From Catalinimonas alkaloidigena (GTDB lineage Bacteria > Bacteroidota > Bacteroidia > Cytophagales > Cyclobacteriaceae): a stretch of DNA of 64,000 nucleotides. The notes beneath the pieces are model-generated. The model saw only the letters and a list, made by a program, of their open reading frames with translations. It was not told the DNA's origin and made no database searches. Location: contig NZ_JAQFIL010000001.1 in NCBI RefSeq assembly GCF_029504655.1, positions 873,001 through 937,000 of the forward strand, in the 5' to 3' direction. A program made the position numbers and the translations under genes. Positions 7,782 through 17,047 of this stretch are shown one piece after another; the stretch's first letter is position 1; each line of letters opens with the position of its first letter.

Positions 7782-9272
7782 TTACTCCTCAATCCAGGAT
7801 TTAGACCTACCAACGGCCTTGTCCCATTGCTTACCTAATTCTTTAGAGTCAAAATTTTTATCCGGCTCAAAAGTACGGTCCATTTGCCATTGATCCTGAA
7901 TTTCTTCTAAACTATTCCAATAGCCTACTGCGAGTCCTGCCAGATAGGCTGCTCCCAGCGCAGTCGTTTCCATTACTTTAGGTCGGACAACCGGAATTTG
8001 CAGTAGATCTGCCTGAAACTGCATCAGCGTATTATTTGCGGTTGCTCCGCCATCTACTCTTAATTCTTTGAATTCAATATCGGCGTCTGCCCGCATGGCC
8101 CTGAGTACGTCCATGGCCTGATAAGCAATACTTTCCAGGGCTGCACGAGCGATATGTCCATCGGTAGTACCACGGGTGAGCCCTAAGATTGCTCCCCTGG
8201 CATACTGATCCCAGTGGGGAGCCCCCAGCCCGGTAAGTGCAGGGACCAGGTATACACCTCCATTATCTTCTACGGTTTTTGCGAGTGCTTCTATTTCATC
8301 GGAAGACTTGATAATGCCTAAGCCATCTCTAAGCCACTGCACAATAGCTCCCGCGATGAATATACTGCCCTCCAGCGCGTAGGTAGTTTTTCCTTCAAGC
8401 TGCCAGGCAATCGTAGTGAGAAGTTTATTTTTGGACAGTATGGGTTTGTTGCCAGTATTCAGCACTACAAAGCTACCTGTTCCGTAGGTGTTCTTAATCA
8501 TACCGGGCTGAGTACACATTTGCCCGAAAAGGGCTGCCTGCTGGTCTCCGGCAATACCTCCGATAGGAATCGGTTCGCCAAATAGCTCAGGGGCTGTTTC
8601 ACCATATTCCTGGCTGCTGGGCACTACCTGCGGGAGCATGGCCATGGGTACGTCAAATTTTTTGGTAATCGTCGTACTCCACCACAGCTTATGAATATCA
8701 TACAACAAAGTACGGCTGGCATTGGTCACATCAGTAATATGAAGATGGCCACCTGTAAGTTTCCATATTAGAAAACTATCCACAGTGCCAAAAGCAAGCT
8801 CACCCTGTTCTGCTTTTTTTCTGGCATCCTGCACATTGTCTAAAATCCACTTGACCTTGGTTCCACTGAAGTAGGCGTCGGAGATCAGCCCGGTCTTGTT
8901 TCGGATGGTTTCTTCAAAGCCTTCCTCTTTGAGCTGGTCACAGTACTTGGAGGTACGTCTGTCTTGCCAGACAATCGCTTTATGAATGGGTTCTCCACTC
9001 TTTTTATCCCAGATGATTGTAGTTTCTCGTTGGTTAGTGATACCAATGCCTGCAATCTGTTTTGGCTTAAGATGAGCTTTCTTGATCGCCTGCTTGGCTA
9101 CCTCAAGCTGCGTTTCCCAGATTTCGTTGGCATCATGTTCTATCCAGCCCGGCTTGGGATAATATTGCTTAAATTCTTTTTGGGCTACGGCAACCATTGA
9201 GCCCTGGTGGTCAAAAATGATAGCGCGCGAGCTGGTAGTCCCCTGGTCAAGGGCAAGCATGTATTTTTCCAT
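7782..9272 (-). CDS. glpK: Glycerol kinase
   Basis: Phosphorylates glycerol at the sn-3 position with ATP in the cytoplasm, trapping it as the substrate of GlpD. The FGGY-kinase fold is complete: [15 protein letters not shown] at the N-terminus (phosphate loop), [14 protein letters not shown], the glycerol-contacting IVWQDRRTS segment, [12 protein letters not shown] near residue 262, NTYGTGSF and [11 protein letters not shown] near residue 407. Length (496) is normal. It is the first gene of the glpK-glpD-glpF group, so the promoter of the cluster should lie in the 365-base gap upstream, where I could not find a clear TAnnTTTG box on this strand. Confidence 0.96.
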   Translation of the reverse strand: MEKYMLALDQGTTSSRAIIFDHQGSMVAVAQKEFKQYYPKPGWIEHDANEIWETQLEVAKQAIKKAHLKPKQIAGIGITNQRETTIIWDKKSGEPIHKAIVWQDRRTSKYCDQLKEEGFEETIRNKTGLISDAYFSGTKVKWILDNVQDARKKAEQGELAFGTVDSFLIWKLTGGHLHITDVTNASRTLLYDIHKLWWSTTITKKFDVPMAMLPQVVPSSQEYGETAPELFGEPIPIGGIAGDQQAALFGQMCTQPGMIKNTYGTGSFVVLNTGNKPILSKNKLLTTIAWQLEGKTTYALEGSIFIAGAIVQWLRDGLGIIKSSDEIEALAKTVEDNGGVYLVPALTGLGAPHWDQYARGAILGLTRGTTDGHIARAALESIAYQAMDVLRAMRADADIEFKELRVDGGATANNTLMQFQADLLQIPVVRPKVMETTALGAAYLAGLAVGYWNSLEEIQDQWQMDRTFEPDKNFDSKELGKQWDKAVGRSKSWIEE

Positions 9273-9637
9273 AGGTTAGTTGTTATAAAAAAACCGAAGT
9301 CTCTTTTCAGTAAAGTATTGAATTTGTCGGCTTAGAAACATGGCTTTTTTATGACTCAAAAAATATTTTTACTATTGCTACCCATGATACTAAAAATCTC
9401 TTAATTCCATCAGAAAAAGGGTGTTCTTTTTAGTTTATTCATGAGAATAAAGGTGAAACTTAAGCGTTTGAATAAAGTAAAAATAAGTTTGCCGTTTTTT
9501 ACCAAAATGATCTTTCAAAATCATTAAATCAACTTTGTGGATTAAAAATAATTCTTTCTATTCATCTGGATTAGCAAAGGATTTGGGTATATTTCTTCTA
9601 TATTGTATCAGATTTTATCGCTTCTTCAGCTTTTAAA
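9273..9637. other. Divergent regulatory gap between glpK and the stress protein gene
   Basis: This AT-rich gap of 365 bases separates two divergent transcription units and must carry both promoters. On the plus strand TAAGTTTG at 9485-9492 fits the -7 element, with TTTG at 9467-9470 only 14 bases ahead. No clear minus-strand box, operator palindrome or terminator is visible. Confidence 0.45.
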
Positions 9638-10477
9638 ATGTTTAAAAAACTCGCTATTGCGTTAGCATTTTCCCCTCGTTATGAAGCTATCCTGCATGAG
9701 TCCAGGCGTTTTCAGGAGCTTTTCAATGCATATTTAGTAATTATTCACGTAGGCAATAAGACCGATGACAAAGAACAGCTGCTACAAGAGAAGCTGGACG
9801 AAATCGGTTTTGAAAAAGATAAAGTAAAAGTAGTCTGGCAAAAAGGTGAACCTGCCAAGCAAATTCTTAAAGTTTGTCATAAGGAAAAGGTAGATCTGCT
9901 GGTAGCAGGAGCCATGAAAAAGGAAAATATATTCCGCTATTACATAGGTTCTGTAGCTCGTACCATACTGAGGAAGGCAGAGTGTTCTGTTCTGGTGCTG
10001 ATTCACCCTTCACACAAACCGCAGCCATTTCGCAAAATCGTGATCAATGGAGGAGAAAAGCAATCTTTATTTGCCACTCTCTCTAAGGGTGTAGCACTGG
10101 GTAAAATGGAACATGCACTTCAGATTCATATTTTGCGAGAGGTACGTATGCTGGGATTGGCAATGGCAGTGGCAGGAGAAGAGGGAAATGAAAATCAATA
10201 CGGGCTTGCCAAGAGAAAAATCGTTGAAGAAGAAATACAGAACGTCAATAAGTTACTCAAAAAACTGGATACAGGTGAAATCAATGTTCACGTAAAAGTT
10301 TTTGCTGGAAAACCAGAATTTGAAATTGCCAAGTTCTCTCGTAAAGTAAAATCTGATCTTCTAATACTGAGCGCCCCCAGGCATAAACTGAATCTGATAG
10401 ACCGAATTTTTCCTCACGACATGGAATATTTACTGGCTGACCTTCCTTCTAACCTACTTGTAGTTCAGAATCTCTAA
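9638..10477 (+). CDS. Tandem universal stress protein (UspA family)
   Basis: A cytoplasmic nucleotide-binding stress protein made of two fused Usp domains of about 140 residues each. The first (residues 1-127) starts with FKKLAIALAFSPRY and ends with a GSVARTILRKAECSVLVL segment, matching the G-S-V-A-x-x-V/I-L phosphate-binding end of ATP-binding Usp domains. The second starts at FRKIVINGG and ends HDMEYLLADLPSNLLVV, where the glycine-serine motif is not preserved, so it probably does not bind ATP. The gene precedes the cation:proton antiporter by 58 bases on the same strand. In several bacteria Usp proteins control ion transporters, so a regulatory link is a fair inference. Confidence 0.88.
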   Translation: MFKKLAIALAFSPRYEAILHESRRFQELFNAYLVIIHVGNKTDDKEQLLQEKLDEIGFEKDKVKVVWQKGEPAKQILKVCHKEKVDLLVAGAMKKENIFRYYIGSVARTILRKAECSVLVLIHPSHKPQPFRKIVINGGEKQSLFATLSKGVALGKMEHALQIHILREVRMLGLAMAVAGEEGNENQYGLAKRKIVEEEIQNVNKLLKKLDTGEINVHVKVFAGKPEFEIAKFSRKVKSDLLILSAPRHKLNLIDRIFPHDMEYLLADLPSNLLVVQNL

Positions 10478-10535
10478 TTAGCTTGTATTTATTTTTTTCT
10501 ATTATCTTTAGAAAGGGATCGCTGCATAAAACCTT

Positions 10536-11825
10536 ATGGAAAAACTTAACCATGCTGAAGTAGTCAGTCTGCTCATACAGCTAAGCCTGATGTTAGGAGT
10601 TGGAAGGCTTATGGCTGAGTTATTCCGAGTCTTCAAGCAGCCTGCTGTAGTAGGGGAGATTATCGCAGGCATCATTCTGGGACCTACCATTTTGGGGGCT
10701 ATTTCGCCTGAGGCTTTCCAGTGGCTTTTTCCTTCAAGTGGCCCTACCTCTATCGCACTGGACGGCTTTATACAAATGTCAGTTATATTGCTGCTATTTA
10801 TCGCCGGTATGGAAGTTGAATTACATATTGTATGGCAGCAGGGAAAGCAGGCTTTACTTACCAGTTTGTTTGCTCTGACCGTACCTTTTATTATTGGCTT
10901 TCTGGTCACCTATTATTTTCCTGATTTTTTTAGTTTGAGCAGCGACAGTGAGCAGAGGTTAGTGTTTGCGCTCTTTATAGGTACAACGATGGCCATTACT
11001 GCTTTACCCGTAATCGCTCGCATCTTAATGGATTTATCACTTTTTAAATCGGGCATGGGCATGCTGATTATTGCTTCGGCGATGATCAACGATCTCTTGG
11101 GCTGGTTAATCTTTACCGTGATCTTAAGTATGATGGGTAATAGCGCTGGTATGGCAGTCTGGCAGACGATTTTGTTAACGATCGGTTTTACACTGGGTAT
11201 GTTGACATTAGGTAAAGGGTTGATCAACAAAGGTCTGCCCTGGATTAACAAAAAAATGTCCTGGCCGGGAGGCGTTCTTTCCATAGCTATGGCCTTCTGC
11301 CTCTTGGCCGCTGCTTTCACAGAGTTTATTGGCATTCATGCAATTTTTGGGGCATTTATCATTGGTGTTGCAGTGGGGGACTCTCAGCACCTTACTGAAA
11401 GAGCCAAAGAGATTTTACACCATTTTATTAATAGCATTTTTGCCCCTTTGTTCTTTGTATCCATTGGCTTGCACATCAACTTTGTAAGTAGCTTTAACCT
11501 TCCTCTGGTAGTGGTATTGATTGTACTGGCTTTTGTAGGAAAAGTAAGCGGCGCCTATTTCGGCGCAAGAAGTGGTGGGCTGGAACGTCCTCAGGCTTTA
11601 GCCGTTGGTTTTGGCATGAATACCCATGGGACCCTGGAAGTGATACTGGGAGCAATTGCGCTGGAAGCAGGCCTGATCAGTGACGAGATATTTGTGGCGA
11701 TATTAGTGATGGTAATTTTAACTATTGTCACCTCAGCCCCTCTGATGAAATATTGTTTGCAGTGGCAGGAAAGAACGGATGCCATGAGTAAGGCAAGCGC
11801 TGAGCGCTCTCCAAATCCTAAATAA
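10536..11825 (+). CDS. Cation:proton antiporter, CPA2 family
   Basis: An integral inner-membrane antiporter of 429 residues, predicted to exchange Na+ or K+ for protons. About twelve hydrophobic helices are visible. Family marks include KQPAVVGEIIAGIILGPT (residues 29-46), a FIAGMEVEL segment near 87-95, the unwound-helix region IGTTMAITALPVIARIL (about 146-162), the ion-site ASAMINDLLGW (about 179-190) and NTHGTLEVILG near residue 365. It ends shortly after the last helix, so it lacks the C-terminal TrkA-N nucleotide-binding domain of KefB/KefC proteins. The upstream stress protein gene could supply nucleotide control instead. The next gene is convergent, three bases away. Confidence 0.92.
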   Translation: MEKLNHAEVVSLLIQLSLMLGVGRLMAELFRVFKQPAVVGEIIAGIILGPTILGAISPEAFQWLFPSSGPTSIALDGFIQMSVILLLFIAGMEVELHIVWQQGKQALLTSLFALTVPFIIGFLVTYYFPDFFSLSSDSEQRLVFALFIGTTMAITALPVIARILMDLSLFKSGMGMLIIASAMINDLLGWLIFTVILSMMGNSAGMAVWQTILLTIGFTLGMLTLGKGLINKGLPWINKKMSWPGGVLSIAMAFCLLAAAFTEFIGIHAIFGAFIIGVAVGDSQHLTERAKEILHHFINSIFAPLFFVSIGLHINFVSSFNLPLVVVLIVLAFVGKVSGAYFGARSGGLERPQALAVGFGMNTHGTLEVILGAIALEAGLISDEIFVAILVMVILTIVTSAPLMKYCLQWQERTDAMSKASAERSPNPK

Positions 11826-11828
11826 TAT

Positions 11829-13076
11829 TTAGTTTCGTATGGCTTCTACCGGGTCCATGCGTGAAGCAAGCAGGGCAGGTATCAAACCCGAAATTACTCC
11901 TACCAAGCTTGATACAGTAAGGCCTAATATGATGTTTTTAGGTGTCAAAATTAAGACCAGCGAACCAATGGGTATGAAGGTGACCAGGTAAACAAGAAAT
12001 AAACCTGCCAATCCGCCGAATAGGCTTAAGAATACTGACTCAAATAGAAACTGAAAGAGAATAAAATGGTTTTTTGCTCCCAGCGCTTTTTGTATACCAA
12101 TGATATTTGTGCGCTCTTTCACTGAAACAAACATAATATTGGCGATACCAAAACCCCCGACAAGAATAGAAAAACTACCGATAATCCATCCGGCGATACC
12201 TATCACATCAAAGATATTACTTACCACTTCCGCGAAGGCTTCGGGACGGTTGATCGCAAAGTCATCTTCTTCCAGCGGGCGAAGTCCGCGCCGGCTACGC
12301 ATCAGGCCAATCACTTCGTTTTCCAGCTCTTTCAGCCCTTCATCTTCCTCATACCCCCGAATCCCGATAGTGGAACCAATTCCAAACCTGCTGCCACTGG
12401 CGTACAGTTTCAAAAAGCTATTGTAAGGAATAAGGCAGGTGGCATCCAGGCTGGGTGTTTCAATAAAATTTTCGCCCTGCTCCTCAAATATGCCGATTAT
12501 TACGAACTTGAGGCCTTGTATTTTTACTTCTTTGCCCAAAGGATTAGAATAAGGAAACAGGGTCTGGGCTATTTCATTGCCAATCAGGGCAACGTTTCTG
12601 GCCAGATCCACTTCACGAGGAGAGAAGTAGCGTCCATAAGACAGGGGGGCATCATATACCTGATTGTATTCAAAAGAAACACCAATCAGTTGCACATCAT
12701 TCATACTGCTGCTTTCGTGCTGAAGCAGCGCATTTCCTCTTTCGGCAAAAATGGTGAGGCTGGAGGCTAGTGTGATATTTTCCTGCAAAAAATCAAATTC
12801 AGTAAGGGTAGGCTGAGGTCTTTTGTAGTATTTCCACCAGGGGTAGTTATCTTCAAATATCCAGGGCCATTTTTCTATCCGGATTACCTGATCACCTAAA
12901 AAAGACAGACTGTCACGGATACTGCGCTCCAGAGAATCAACAACCGTAAATACTGTAATGATCGCAAAAATACCAACCGTGACTCCCAAAAGGGAAAGTA
13001 TGGTGCGCAAAACATTGGCTTTTAAGGCTTGCCACGCAAAAACCAGGCTCTCAGCAACTAATTTGATAAAGATCAT
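11829..13076 (-). CDS. ABC transporter permease, MacB/FtsX type
   Basis: An inner-membrane permease with the MacB architecture: one N-terminal helix (TILSLLGVTVGIFAIITVF, about residues 26-44), a large periplasmic domain (about 50-280, containing the FSPREVDLARNVALIG and NPLGKEVKIQG segments), then three C-terminal helices of the FtsX fold (from about residue 288), ending with ALLASRMDPVEAIRN, a typical MacB-family tail. Length 415 means the ATPase domain is not fused. No ATP-binding or adaptor gene lies beside it; the nearest adaptor of suitable type is at 389-1777, more than 10 kb away. Substrate unknown: mechanotransmission, macrolide, peptide or lipoprotein roles all occur in this family. 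Confidence 0.9.
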   Translation of the reverse strand: MIFIKLVAESLVFAWQALKANVLRTILSLLGVTVGIFAIITVFTVVDSLERSIRDSLSFLGDQVIRIEKWPWIFEDNYPWWKYYKRPQPTLTEFDFLQENITLASSLTIFAERGNALLQHESSSMNDVQLIGVSFEYNQVYDAPLSYGRYFSPREVDLARNVALIGNEIAQTLFPYSNPLGKEVKIQGLKFVIIGIFEEQGENFIETPSLDATCLIPYNSFLKLYASGSRFGIGSTIGIRGYEEDEGLKELENEVIGLMRSRRGLRPLEEDDFAINRPEAFAEVVSNIFDVIGIAGWIIGSFSILVGGFGIANIMFVSVKERTNIIGIQKALGAKNHFILFQFLFESVFLSLFGGLAGLFLVYLVTFIPIGSLVLILTPKNIILGLTVSSLVGVISGLIPALLASRMDPVEAIRN

Positions 13077-13144
13077 GTTAACCCTATCTGCCAGCTAATT
13101 GGTGAATTTAAATATGAATATGTGACGATTTCAAAACAAATGTG

Positions 13145-13152
13145 TAACTTTG
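13145..13152 (+). promoter_or_regulatory. -7 element upstream of queA
   Basis: TAACTTTG is a perfect TAnnTTTG box. A weak -33 (TGTG at 13121-13124) lies 20 bases before it. The predicted transcript has a leader of about 75 bases with a small TGTCT/AGACA hairpin. No preQ1 riboswitch pattern is visible. Confidence 0.55.
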
Positions 13153-13233
13153 CGATTTGCTTTACAGGCACATCTGTCTTGGCAGACATATTCCTTAATA
13201 TAATAGCAAGCTAATTAATTCTGATTACATCTT

Positions 13234-14280
13234 ATGAAATTATCGGCATTTAAGTTTGAACTTCCTTCAGAACTTATTGCACAGTATCCTGCAGAAGTGA
13301 GAGACGAAGCACGCATGATGGTAGTTCATCGTGATACGGGTGAAATTGAGCACAAGGTTTTCAAAGACATTGTAGATTACTTTGACGAAGGGGATGTTTT
13401 AGTAATCAATGATACTAAAGTTTTTCCTGCCAGATTATATGGCAACAAAGAAAAAACCGGTGCTCAGATTGAAGTTTTTTTGCTAAGAGAGCTTAATCAG
13501 GAAATGCATCTATGGGATGTGCTGGTAGACCCTGCTCGTAAAATCAGAGTAGGTAACAAACTCTATTTTGGCGAGGGAGAACTGGTAGCCGAGGTAATTG
13601 ATAATACCACTTCTCGTGGTAGAACGATCCGTTTCCTCTATGAAGGGGAAAATGAGGAGTTTTACAAGATCATTGATTCCCTGGGGGAGACTCCGCTGCC
13701 TAAATACATCAAAAGAAAGGTAGAAGCAGAAGATCGCGAGCGGTTCCAGACCATTTATGCCAAAAATGTGGGTGCGGTTGCTGCCCCTACTGCTGGCCTC
13801 CATTTTACCCAGCAAGTGATGAAAAGGATGGAGATCAAAGGCGTGCATATGCCTCCTATCACCTTGCACGTAGGTTTAGGCACATTCCGCTCGGTGGATG
13901 TGGAAGACCTTACCAAGCACAAAATGGATTCTGAGAACTTTGAGATTGGTAAGATTACAGAAAAGTTGGTTAATGAGTCTTTGGATCATAAGCGAAGAGT
14001 CTGTTCAATCGGAACAACTTCCATGAGAGCATTGGAATCTTCAGTCTCTGCAAATGGTCGCCTGAAAGCTAATAATGGCTGGACAGATAAATTTATCTTC
14101 CCTCCTTATGAGTTTAAGATTTGTAATGCGCTGTTGACTAATTTCCATCTTCCCCAGTCTACTTTGTTGATGATGGCTTGTGCATTCGGTGGTTATGAGC
14201 TGGTTATGCACGCCTATGAAACAGCTGTGAAAGAAAAATACAAGTTTTTCTCTTACGGTGATGTTATGCTAATCATCTAA
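13234..14280 (+). CDS. queA: S-adenosylmethionine:tRNA ribosyltransferase-isomerase
   Basis: Transfers and isomerises the ribose of S-adenosylmethionine onto preQ1-modified tRNA to give epoxyqueuosine, the last but one step of queuosine synthesis. The N-terminal [22 protein letters not shown], the [12 protein letters not shown] segment near residue 60, [10 protein letters not shown] near 187, [15 protein letters not shown] near 212 and [12 protein letters not shown] near 305 are the family hallmarks. Length (348) is normal. It is followed after 15 bases by ispD on the same strand, so both are probably one transcript. Confidence 0.97.
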   Translation: MKLSAFKFELPSELIAQYPAEVRDEARMMVVHRDTGEIEHKVFKDIVDYFDEGDVLVINDTKVFPARLYGNKEKTGAQIEVFLLRELNQEMHLWDVLVDPARKIRVGNKLYFGEGELVAEVIDNTTSRGRTIRFLYEGENEEFYKIIDSLGETPLPKYIKRKVEAEDRERFQTIYAKNVGAVAAPTAGLHFTQQVMKRMEIKGVHMPPITLHVGLGTFRSVDVEDLTKHKMDSENFEIGKITEKLVNESLDHKRRVCSIGTTSMRALESSVSANGRLKANNGWTDKFIFPPYEFKICNALLTNFHLPQSTLLMMACAFGGYELVMHAYETAVKEKYKFFSYGDVMLII

Positions 14281-14295
14281 AAATTTTTCTTTCCC

Positions 14296-14973
14296 GTGCA
14301 AAAATTTGCTGTAATTGTAGCAGGAGGAAGTGGCAGCAGAATGGGCTTATCTACGCCTAAGCAGTTTATCATGCTTCACGATAAGCCCATTTTGATGCAT
14401 ACAATTGATGCTTTTCACAACTATAATCAGCAAATCAGTATTATTCTCGTCCTTCCCGAACAGGAAAAAAAGAGATGGCAGCAACTCTGTGACAAATTTA
14501 ACTTTCAAGTGAAGCATCAGGTAGTGAGCGGAGGAAAAAACAGAACTGATTCTGTAAAGAATGGCTTGTACGCAATTGACGCTGAAGAGGGACTTGTAGC
14601 CATACATGATGGTGTCAGGCCCTTGGTGTCATCTGAAATAATCAGGAACTCATACGTGGAAGCAGCATTACAAGGGAACGCGATAGCCTCAGTACCACTC
14701 AAAGATTCTATCCGGTGGCATAAGGGTGATGAGAATCGGGCTATTGACCGTAGTGAATACTGTCTTATTCAAACGCCTCAAACATTTAGGCTTTCTTTAA
14801 TCAAAGAAGCCTATTATTCATTAAGCGACGAGATAAAGACTGATGATGCAAGTGTTTTGGAAGCCAGAGGTGCCAAAATAAATCTGATACAGGGGGATTA
14901 CACCAATATTAAGATAACAACCCAGGAAGATTTAAAAGTGGCAGAGGCACTGTGGAGCTCCCTGCCCTTATAG
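14296..14973 (+). CDS. ispD: 2-C-methyl-D-erythritol 4-phosphate cytidylyltransferase
   Basis: Joins CTP and methylerythritol 4-phosphate in the third step of the non-mevalonate isoprenoid pathway. The nucleotide-binding VAGGSGSRMGLSTPKQF (residues 8-24), the HDGVRPLV motif near 104-111 and TDDASVLEARG near 192 are all present. The start is a GTG; no ATG gives the N-terminal strand, and the in-frame sequence before it is only the queA tail. Length 225 is normal. Translation may be coupled to queA, 15 bases upstream. Confidence 0.96.
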   Translation: MQKFAVIVAGGSGSRMGLSTPKQFIMLHDKPILMHTIDAFHNYNQQISIILVLPEQEKKRWQQLCDKFNFQVKHQVVSGGKNRTDSVKNGLYAIDAEEGLVAIHDGVRPLVSSEIIRNSYVEAALQGNAIASVPLKDSIRWHKGDENRAIDRSEYCLIQTPQTFRLSLIKEAYYSLSDEIKTDDASVLEARGAKINLIQGDYTNIKITTQEDLKVAEALWSSLPL

Positions 14974-15016
14974 TATTTATGCAGTTTATCTTCTACTCCT
15001 ATTAAATACTAATCTG

Positions 15017-15238
15017 TTAGTATTCATCTTCATTAAAGAAGAAATCTTCTTTAGTGGGGTAGTCAGGCCAAATTTCTTCAATATTTTCGTAAGGCTGACC
15101 ATCATCCTCAAGTTCCTGCAAGTTTTCTACTACCTCTAAAGGAGCTCCCGAACGGATGGAGAAATCTATAAGTTCATCCTTAGTTGCGGGCCAGGGGGCA
15201 TCCTCAAGGTAAGAAGCTAATTCTAATGTCCAGTACAT
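15017..15238 (-). CDS. DUF2795 family small acidic protein
   Basis: A 73-residue acidic protein (MYWTLELASYLEDAPWPAT at the start, DYPTKEDFFFNEDEY at the end). I recognise it as the short DUF2795 protein that is strongly conserved across Bacteroidota; its function is unknown. The helical ATKDELIDFSIRSGAP segment is the core of the domain. It is monocistronic, 43 bases from the end of convergent ispD, and the ATG at 15236-15238 is the only sensible start. The conservation of such a short sequence implies a core role, but I cannot name one. Confidence 0.85.
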   Translation of the reverse strand: MYWTLELASYLEDAPWPATKDELIDFSIRSGAPLEVVENLQELEDDGQPYENIEEIWPDYPTKEDFFFNEDEY

Positions 15239-15440
15239 GATCCTAATCTTTTTCTTTTCTAACTAATTGATTCAAACAATAAAATGTAATAAAGTAATAT
15301 TGCAAGTGAAATCTCAAAAATCATTCTTAGGAAAACAAATTCCTTACCATTTCAGAGACTCTGTGTTTTCACAGCGTGAATAATTACGTGATTAATAACA
15401 TGCAATAAAAAAAAGTTCAAAACAACAAATAACAGGATGA

Positions 15441-16838
15441 TTATTTTTGAGATTTTAAGTCATTTATTAACTCTTCCATCAAAGCTTTCTTTACAGCCAC
15501 TTTTCTTTGCTGAGATTTGAGCTTGATCTGGACCTCTCTATCCATATTATTGTAACTGCTACTGCTCGAGAACTTGTCTATGTTTTCTTTGTACAGATCA
15601 AGTTCTTTTTCGTCTCTTACGATTAGGTTACTTAAAAGATTTATTTTTTGGTTAATTTTTTCCTGAGGGTCAGAATGATTATAATCTGGGTTTTTAGATC
15701 GTACCAAGCGGTTAAGAAAACTTTTTTCACTTGCCATATCACAGGCTCGGATAAAGTCAGAAGTAATGCTGCCACCTACATCACGGGGAAGTTTTCCGGT
15801 TCTTTTCCATAAAAACCTAAGCCTTTTTACATCTTCCACGACATCTTCGCTGTCTTTTTCAGCAAGTTGGTTGGCTTGAGAAAGCAGCTCTTTTTTACGT
15901 TCCAGCATTTCACTTACATTGTATTCAGAGTTCTGCTGGAAGTCAGGTCTTTTGCGAGGAGAATAGCTTCTGCCTTCGGAAGAGCGATACCCACTACTAC
16001 CCTGGCGAGGTCGAAAACCGCCTCCACTTCCCTGGGAGGAACGATATCCACCACTTCCCCCGGAAGAGTAACGGCTTTGGGGTTTGAAAAATTTACCGCT
16101 TAGATATCTAAAGTCTTTAAAGAGCTTGCCATATAGTTTTGGAGGAATCTTACCTATATCGCGCCAATTTGACTGCAATTCTTTTACACGTTCTTTCGCT
16201 GCCTGCCGGTCATCTTCACGCATCAACCGTCTCAGCTCATAGATGATATCATAATATTTCTGAATGCGATCGCCAATCATTTTTTTGCGATCTTCGAAAA
16301 ATTGATTGCGACGTTGGAAGAAATTATCTAAAACTTCCGTAAAGCGCCCTTCTATTTCCTCCTCATGCTCTTTATCAACAGCTCCGGTACGTATCCATTT
16401 ATTTTTGATTTCTTTGAGCTGATCAGCCGCTTCCTGCCAGTCAGTACTGTTTTCATATACTTCAGCTTCAGCGATTAAAGCTTGTTTGATTTCAAGGTTC
16501 TTTACTCTGTTTTGAGAGATGATTTCTCTCAGCATTTCCTCTAGCTCATCAAGTTTTTCGTACAAAACTACGTAATCGCCCAGTGCGTCAAAATTCGCAA
16601 GCTGTTCACGCATATGTACCAACTTCATCAGATATGATCCCTTATTATCAGACTCTTCAATAGCCTTGCTAAGGTTATGTACTTTGGTTTCCGCCATGGC
16701 AAAGCGGTCTTCAAAGTATTTTATGGTCGATTCTTCACTTTCTCTGACCTCTCCGATTTCTCTTTCGGGATATTCAAGAAAAGCATTACGATAGATTTTA
16801 CCGTCTTTGATAAAACCGTAGGGATTCTTTGACTCCAC
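15441..16838 (-). CDS. DUF349 repeat protein with Gly/Ser/Arg-rich linker
   Basis: A cytoplasmic, highly charged helical protein of 465 residues with three DUF349-type repeats, recognisable by their tryptophan-glycine turns: KNKWIRTGAV (about 146-154), QSNWRDIGKIPPKLYGKLF (222-240) and FLWKRTGKLPRDVGG (342-356). Between repeats two and three, residues 253-300 form a low-complexity stretch of GSGGYRSS-type repeats rich in Gly, Ser, Arg and Tyr, which resembles the RGG-like linkers of RNA-binding proteins. The family is widespread in Bacteroidota; no function is established that I know of. It is monocistronic. An RNA or ribosome-related role is a guess from the linker only. Confidence 0.82.
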   Translation of the reverse strand: MESKNPYGFIKDGKIYRNAFLEYPEREIGEVRESEESTIKYFEDRFAMAETKVHNLSKAIEESDNKGSYLMKLVHMREQLANFDALGDYVVLYEKLDELEEMLREIISQNRVKNLEIKQALIAEAEVYENSTDWQEAADQLKEIKNKWIRTGAVDKEHEEEIEGRFTEVLDNFFQRRNQFFEDRKKMIGDRIQKYYDIIYELRRLMREDDRQAAKERVKELQSNWRDIGKIPPKLYGKLFKDFRYLSGKFFKPQSRYSSGGSGGYRSSQGSGGGFRPRQGSSGYRSSEGRSYSPRKRPDFQQNSEYNVSEMLERKKELLSQANQLAEKDSEDVVEDVKRLRFLWKRTGKLPRDVGGSITSDFIRACDMASEKSFLNRLVRSKNPDYNHSDPQEKINQKINLLSNLIVRDEKELDLYKENIDKFSSSSSYNNMDREVQIKLKSQQRKVAVKKALMEELINDLKSQK

Positions 16839-16937
16839 TTTTCTAATGTTAGTTTAAGATTGATTATTAGCGGTAAAAGGCGCTTGGTAAATGCATACTT
16901 TACCCTTTACGATGATAATTAAATTTTGTGCTACGCG

Positions 16938-16945
16938 CAAAAATA
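16938..16945 (-). promoter_or_regulatory. -7 element upstream of the DUF349 gene
   Basis: Read on the minus strand this is TATTTTTG, fitting TAnnTTTG, about 100 bases before the start codon. No good -33 box is seen. The leader carries a GGTAAA/TTTACC hairpin at 16886-16904. Confidence 0.4.
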
Positions 16946-17047
16946 TGTTGAATTTATAATTAATTTGTTATTCTTTATTCATAATAATCTGCAAGATATT
17001 TTTTTAGTACATCTTGTATTGTACAACACTATAAAATTCTACCAACA

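Noticed and set aside
13159..13233. Possible preQ1 riboswitch in the queA leader
   Set aside because: The leader has only a 5-bp hairpin and lacks the conserved preQ1-I sequence and the A-rich tail.
15355..15375. Small hairpin CTGTG/CACAG as terminator of the DUF349 gene
   Set aside because: The stem is 5 bp with no adjoining T-run on either strand in the right place.
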